From contig NZ_VZPL01000008.1 of the NCBI RefSeq assembly GCF_008801575.1, forward strand, positions 48,290-112,289: a DNA stretch of 64,000 nt. Reading direction: 5' to 3'. The translations under genes were made by a program, and so were the position numbers. Positions 58,838 through 64,000 of this stretch are shown one piece after another (the stretch's first letter is position 1; each line of letters opens with the position of its first letter). Source of the DNA: Xanthomonas cissicola. GTDB taxonomy: Bacteria; Pseudomonadota; Gammaproteobacteria; Xanthomonadales; Xanthomonadaceae. The notes under the pieces were generated by a model, which did not search any database, was not told the origin of the DNA, and was given only the letters and a program-made list of their open reading frames with translations.

Positions 58838-58892
58838 ATACAACACGTCCACCAGCGGTCCTGTCTTGAATCCGGCAGACCGGGCTTCACGC

Positions 58893-58901
58893 TGGTATAA
58901 T
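58893..58901 (+). promoter_or_regulatory. Extended -10 promoter for rpoD
   Basis: TGGTATAAT: a perfect -10 hexamer with the TGn extension, 44 nt before the rpoD start. No good -35 at normal spacing, as expected for extended -10 promoters. Confidence 0.65.
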
Positions 58902-58945
58902 GCTAGGTTCTCTTTCCAATCTCAAAGCCGGTGGCGCGAGCACTC

Positions 58946-60823
<1,878 letters not shown>

Positions 60824-60856
60824 GTCCTCGGTCGCGACCGTGCAGTGATCACACAG

Positions 60857-60878
60857 CAGCCCCGCTCATGCGGGGCTG
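60857..60878 (+). terminator. Rho-independent terminator of rpoD
   Basis: CAGCCCCGC, loop TCAT, GCGGGGCTG, then TTGCG. 9-bp perfect stem, 33 nt after the stop. Confidence 0.75.
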
Positions 60879-61090
60879 TTGCGTTATGGCTCAGGCAGTT
60901 GGCTATGCTTGGTACCTGGGCTGCGATCGGTCGCATGCCAGGCAAGCGTCAGCGGTGCAGCCCCGATGTTTCACGCACCGCCGACGAAGCTACACGGCCA
61001 TGCAACATTAAACAGATGTTTCTGCAAACCTCACGTGGCGTTCTGACAGCGACTTTTAAGTTGGCCGACGAATGGAGACGAGATTGCTTT

Positions 61091-61336
61091 ATGAGCAGGC
61101 AAAGCCGCTTTGAAACCACCACGTACCGCGAACACGAGATCCGCGTACGCGCCGAGCAGGCTTCCCCTGATGCCAAGTGGACGCTCTGGGTGGACGTGTA
61201 TGCGCTCGGCGGCAAGCGTAAGCCGCGTATCGGCTGCAACGGGCTGGCCTATGCGACGTACCAGGAGGCCATTGCGCACGGGTTTCGTGCAGGTCGGCAG
61301 TTGATCGATGGGCAGTTTGAGACGGCTGATGCCTGA
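61091..61336 (+). CDS. Small conserved-looking protein, unknown function
   Basis: 81 aa (MSRQSRFETTTYREHEIRVRAEQ...), soluble, with a regular strand/helix pattern. GGAG lies upstream, although the spacing to ATG 61091 is long (about 12 nt). An alternative start at 61019 would add 24 residues. The codon use and composition are similar to neighbouring genes, which favours a real gene. No family is recognised. It sits alone after the rpoD terminator. Confidence 0.55.
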   Translation: MSRQSRFETTTYREHEIRVRAEQASPDAKWTLWVDVYALGGKRKPRIGCNGLAYATYQEAIAHGFRAGRQLIDGQFETADA

Positions 61337-61820
61337 GGGTGGGGATTGGGATTGGGGATTCTGGATTGGTAGGGTTTGCTGGTTGCTTCGAGATATTGTG
61401 TTTCCCAACGCCACCCCGCGCGTTATCGCGATCATCGTGCCCGCCGCCACGTCGTGTTGATTGCCAAGCTTGCGCCGAAGGCTCGCCACCGGTCACGCAC
61501 ACATGCGCTGCGACGGGCTGCTAACTAAACCAGCTTCGGCACCACCAAGCTCCACACCGGGCTGCAATCTGCTTGGTTGCACCGCACCGGTCCGTCGAAG
61601 GCGTCTGTAAGGCGGCGGGACTTAACCCTGAAATCTGATGCGCAAAGCCCAGCCGGTGCTGGGCTTTTTCGTTGTGGACAGCCGATACGTGATCTCGCGG
61701 CTATGAGCGCTGGATCGCTTCCGGCAGAGGGCACATGGCAGACACGGTGACGTACAGACAGGTAAACTTTCGTGTCCGCTGCACGGCCCGACATGCTCGC
61801 CATCTCGCCGACAGACACGC
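61337..61820. other. Gap with GGGATT repeats and an orphan terminator
   Basis: 484 bp before the tRNA. It begins with a GGGGATTGGGATT tract (61340-61365) and contains a strong terminator at 61644-61669 that follows no nearby gene. No coding frame is supported; a small RNA ending at the terminator is possible. Confidence 0.6.
61644..61669 (+). terminator. Strong terminator without an adjacent gene
   Basis: AAAGCCCAGC, loop CGGT, GCTGGGCTTT, then TT. A perfect 10-bp stem with a T tail; the nearest upstream gene stops 307 nt earlier. Confidence 0.85.
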
Positions 61821-61896
61821 GGGCCTATAGCTCAACGGTTAGAGCAGAGGACTCATAATCCTTTGGTTCCAGGTTCGAATCCTGGTGGGCCCACCA
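61821..61896 (+). tRNA. tRNA with CAU anticodon, most likely tRNA-Ile2 (lysidine type)
   Basis: 76 nt including an encoded CCA. Seven-pair acceptor stem (GGGCCTA with TGGGCCC; one G-T pair), D stem GCTC/GAGC with a short loop, anticodon stem and loop GAGGA-CTCATAA-TCCTT, and T arm CCAGG-TTCGAAT-CCTGG. The anticodon is CAU. The short 8-nt D-loop and the TGGTT variable region resemble tRNA-Ile2 (E. coli ileX) more than elongator Met, but I cannot exclude Met. The 3' end is followed by an integrase and is probably its attachment site. Confidence 0.85.
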
Positions 61897-61921
61897 TTTT
61901 AAGATCCAGTAGCGTCCTAAG

Positions 61922-61964
61922 AAGGCCGAAGACCCGCATAAAAAAAGGGGTTTCGGCCTTTTTT
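61922..61964 (+). terminator. tRNA terminator
   Basis: AAGGCCGAA pairs with TTCGGCCTT; the inner GACCC and GGGG extend it, and TTTTTT follows. Starts 26 nt after the tRNA. Confidence 0.85.
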
Positions 61965-62008
61965 GTGTCTGATTGCGTCCTATGGGGTTTGCTTAGATCC
62001 CAAGTTTG

Positions 62009-63253
62009 ATGACGGTAAGTTTGGCGGTAAGCTACCGCCCCCCAAAGTCAGTTACCGCCAAAGTGCCTTTGACCGATACAGCCATTCGTAAGGCAAAGCC
62101 CGCCGCCACAGTGCAGAAGCTTCGCGACGGCGGCGGCCTGTATCTGCTACTGCGCCCTGACGGTGCAAAGTGGTGGCGTTGGGACTACCGCCGCCCGGTG
62201 ACGAGCAAGCGCAACACGCTATCGCTTGGGACATATCCGGATGTCAGCTTGGCTACGGCACGTGAGCGGCATGCGGCGGCGCGCAAGTTGTTGGCCGAAG
62301 GCATCGATCCTGGCGAACAGCGCAAGGCTGAGAAGTCGGCAACCTTGGAGCGCTCGGCCAACACGTTTGAGGCGATCGCCGCGGAGCATCTATCTATGCG
62401 AGCCAACAAGCTCTCTGCTGGCTCAGTTGTGCGTGAGCGGCGCCTCCTTGAGAAGGATCTCGGTCCTTACATCGGTAGCCGTCCAGTGGATGCAATACCG
62501 GCTCGCGATCTACTGCAGGCACTGCGGAAGATTGAGGCGCGTGGGGCGGTGGAAACTGCTCATCGCGCGCGAATGCTTGCCGCCCAAGTGTTTCGCTATG
62601 CCATTGCTACGGGCCGAGCGGAACGCAACCCTGCTTCTGATCTGAAGGGCGCTTTGACTCCACCGGAGGGTCGTCATTTCGCCAGCGTGACCGAGCCAGC
62701 CTTGGTAGGTGAGCTATTGCGAGCGATCCATGGCTATCGTGGTTCACCAGTGGTGATGGGAGCGCTGCAACTGGCTCCACTCGTATTCGTGCGCCCAGGA
62801 GAACTGAGGCGAGCACGCTGGGAGAACATTGATCTTGATTCGAGCGAATGGCGATTCATTGCGAGCAAGACCGCTCAGTCCCACGTGGTTCCATTGTCCT
62901 CGCAAGCGGTTGCCATCTTGCGCGACCTACATCCGCTGACGGGTCGCGGTGAGTTCGTTTTCCCTAGCGTGCGTGGGAGAGGGCGCCCGATGAGCGAGAA
63001 CACCATCAATGCGGCGCTGCGGCGGCTGGGCTACGACTCAGACACGATGACAGGTCATGGCTTCCGAGCAATGGCACGCACCGTCTTGGACGAGGTTCTG
63101 GGCTTTCGTCCCGACTACATCGAGCACCAACTTGCGCATGCCGTCCGAGATCCCAACGGACGCGCTTACAACCGCACTGCCCATCTGGTCGAGCGCCGGA
63201 AGATGATGCAAGCCTGGGCGGACTACTTGGACAGTCTCAGGGCATCTATCTAG
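62009..63253 (+). CDS. P4-type tyrosine recombinase (site-specific integrase)
   Basis: 414 aa from ATG 62009; GTG 62063 (VPLTDTAIRKAKP) is the family-like alternative start. N-terminal integrase domain DUF4102-like (LTDTAIRKAKPAATVQKLRDGGGLYLLLRPDGAKWWRWDYR), a core-binding SAM-like domain (about 105-200), and a catalytic domain with Arg in LVFVRPGELRRARW, HGFRAMARTVL (His-x2-Arg) and the nucleophile Tyr in GRAYNRTAHLVERR. P4-type integrases insert islands at tRNA 3' ends, and this one lies 112 nt after the tRNA. Its base composition is less GC-rich than the flanking genes. Confidence 0.93.
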   Translation: MTVSLAVSYRPPKSVTAKVPLTDTAIRKAKPAATVQKLRDGGGLYLLLRPDGAKWWRWDYRRPVTSKRNTLSLGTYPDVSLATARERHAAARKLLAEGIDPGEQRKAEKSATLERSANTFEAIAAEHLSMRANKLSAGSVVRERRLLEKDLGPYIGSRPVDAIPARDLLQALRKIEARGAVETAHRARMLAAQVFRYAIATGRAERNPASDLKGALTPPEGRHFASVTEPALVGELLRAIHGYRGSPVVMGALQLAPLVFVRPGELRRARWENIDLDSSEWRFIASKTAQSHVVPLSSQAVAILRDLHPLTGRGEFVFPSVRGRGRPMSENTINAALRRLGYDSDTMTGHGFRAMARTVLDEVLGFRPDYIEHQLAHAVRDPNGRAYNRTAHLVERRKMMQAWADYLDSLRASI

Positions 63254-63771
63254 CCGCTGTCTGCCCACTTTTATTTTCGGACTTGCCATTTTTCAGGGTA
63301 ACTGCTGTAACGCGCGTAACGCCTCGGCAATAACGCAATAAATTCAGTGCTTTGGAAGGTGGTGGCGGGCGTTCGGCTGCTGAGTAACGCTCTGTAACTC
63401 GTGTAGCAATCACCTCGCCTTGAGACGATGCCGGACGCACCCGGACGCCGGATCATGCCGCGCCTAGCGCGACGCAGGTCGGCGAGTTCAGCCGAGGTGA
63501 TTCTCCGGCGACCCTCTTCTCTGGCGCCAAATTTCTTCTTCGCCAGCCCGTGCGTACGTCAGCAGACGCATGCGCCGCCCTGCGCTGCTAATTCCTTACT
63601 GTCGTTCGCCGGCTGTATAGCCGCACCTGCACGTCAGCGCCTTGCTCGCATCGTCTACGCGGGCCGGCAACGCCTGCCCGTCGTCCGCCTGATTCCGGCC
63701 GCGTCCAACAGAGTTTGTAAAAAAAGTTTTTACACAGCTATCCGCGTGAACTCTGACGCGTCGGCTTCTAG
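63254..63771. other. Gap after the integrase with no recognised gene
   Basis: About 520 bp. A weakly open frame (63428-63781) has an amino-acid pattern unlike a real protein. A short palindrome GTAAAAA-AAG-TTTTTAC (63717-63733) is present. No gene is supported; it may be decayed island DNA. Confidence 0.55.
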
Positions 63772-63773
63772 GG

Positions 63774-64000
63774 CCTGTTAACACTAATGGCCCGAGCGAT
63801 TAAACTATTGGGCATGGAGATCACGCCAGCACAATTTTCTCTGATCGAACACTGCCTGCCGGCGCAGCGCGGCAATGTCAGCATGACCAACCTGCAAGTG
63901 GTCAACGCCATCCTTTACGTTGCCGAGCATGGCTGCAAATGGCGCGGCCTACCCAAGCGCTTTGGCAACTGGCATACGGTCTACACACGCATGAACCGTT
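63774..64000 (+). mobile_element. IS5-family insertion sequence, left end (continues beyond window)
   Basis: After a flanking TA, the sequence GGGCCTGTTAACACTAAT looks like the left inverted repeat of an IS5-family element; the transposase start follows 40 nt later. The right end is outside the window. Confidence 0.7.
63814..64000 (+). CDS. IS5-family transposase, 5' part only
   Basis: 62 codons remain in the window. The N-terminus MEITPAQFSLIEHCLPAQRG followed by the region containing AILYVAEHGCKWRGLPKRFG and NWHTVYTRMNR matches the DUF4096 (transposase N-terminal) domain of IS5-family elements. The DDE catalytic domain would lie to the right of the window. It is inside the island that begins at the tRNA. 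Confidence 0.85.
   Translation, partial: MEITPAQFSLIEHCLPAQRGNVSMTNLQVVNAILYVAEHGCKWRGLPKRFGNWHTVYTRMNR

Noticed and set aside
61821..61896. An initiator tRNA-fMet, because of the CAU anticodon
   Set aside because: Position 1 pairs with 72 (G-C), and the three G-C pairs in the anticodon stem that mark the initiator are absent.
63428..63781. A 117-codon plus-strand frame after the integrase
   Set aside because: No ribosome-binding site, an amino-acid pattern unlike a real protein, and no family resemblance.

Overview
The window looks like a chromosomal segment of a Xanthomonas species (Gammaproteobacteria, Lysobacterales). The base composition is GC-rich. The housekeeping gene set is gammaproteobacterial, and the arrangement is one I associate with xanthomonads: rho-trxA-rhlB, ftsEX next to rpoH, def/fmt/rsmB and dtd-rpoD. 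GTAG-type palindromes, GGGGATT tracts and an IS5-family insertion sequence fit the same group. This assignment is from memory of gene content, not from a database search.

Layout. 1-4.2 kb: a truncated RND-pump adaptor gene (minus strand), then an exported M20 amidohydrolase, queF, a small LysM protein and a frameshifted lipoprotein. 4.5-10 kb: monomeric NADP-isocitrate dehydrogenase, a small unknown protein divergent from a LysR regulator, and aceK overlapping that regulator. 10-19 kb: rho with a very long Q/N-rich N-terminal extension, trxA, rhlB, ftsE-ftsX, a double-receiver response regulator, ung and rpoH. 19-30 kb: a TRIC/UPF0126 membrane protein, an NDH-2 gene with an in-frame amber stop, a NYN-LOTUS protein, a glutathione transferase, priA, a membrane-anchored protein with a DUF3106 partner, a frameshifted DUF3667 gene and a MATE exporter. 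30-44 kb: sppA, a short-chain dehydrogenase, two overlapping DUF4124 genes, tsaC, topA, two GYF-domain membrane proteins (one fused to a pilin-like domain), smg, dprA and a LysM cell-envelope protein. 44-58 kb: def, fmt, rsmB, then envelope genes (GT39 transferase, O-antigen ligase-like protein, GT2 transferase, CDP-glycerol transferase-like protein, two bacterial PH-domain proteins, lpxL-type acyltransferase) with ribA and a GNAT acetyltransferase among them. 58-61 kb: dtd and rpoD. 61.8-64 kb: a CAU tRNA followed by a P4-type integrase, which looks like the left end of an island, and the start of an IS5-family element.

How genes work together. Isocitrate dehydrogenase and its potential kinase/phosphatase AceK lie within 4 kb. 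Rho, RhlB, RpoH, RpoD, TopA and PriA form a dense information-processing block. Def, Fmt and RsmB act on initiator tRNA, nascent protein and rRNA. The 47-58 kb block is concerned with lipopolysaccharide and envelope assembly.

Unusual points. Three genes are broken: a lipoprotein (frameshift), ndh (TGG to TAG) and a DUF3667 gene (frameshift). Two copies of a MITE-like element have ends that resemble those of the IS5-family element at the right edge. A perfect palindrome of two consensus DnaA boxes lies in the priA divergent region. A sigma-E-like promoter precedes rpoH. I found no CRISPR array or recognised defence system. The island interior lies beyond the right edge of the window.
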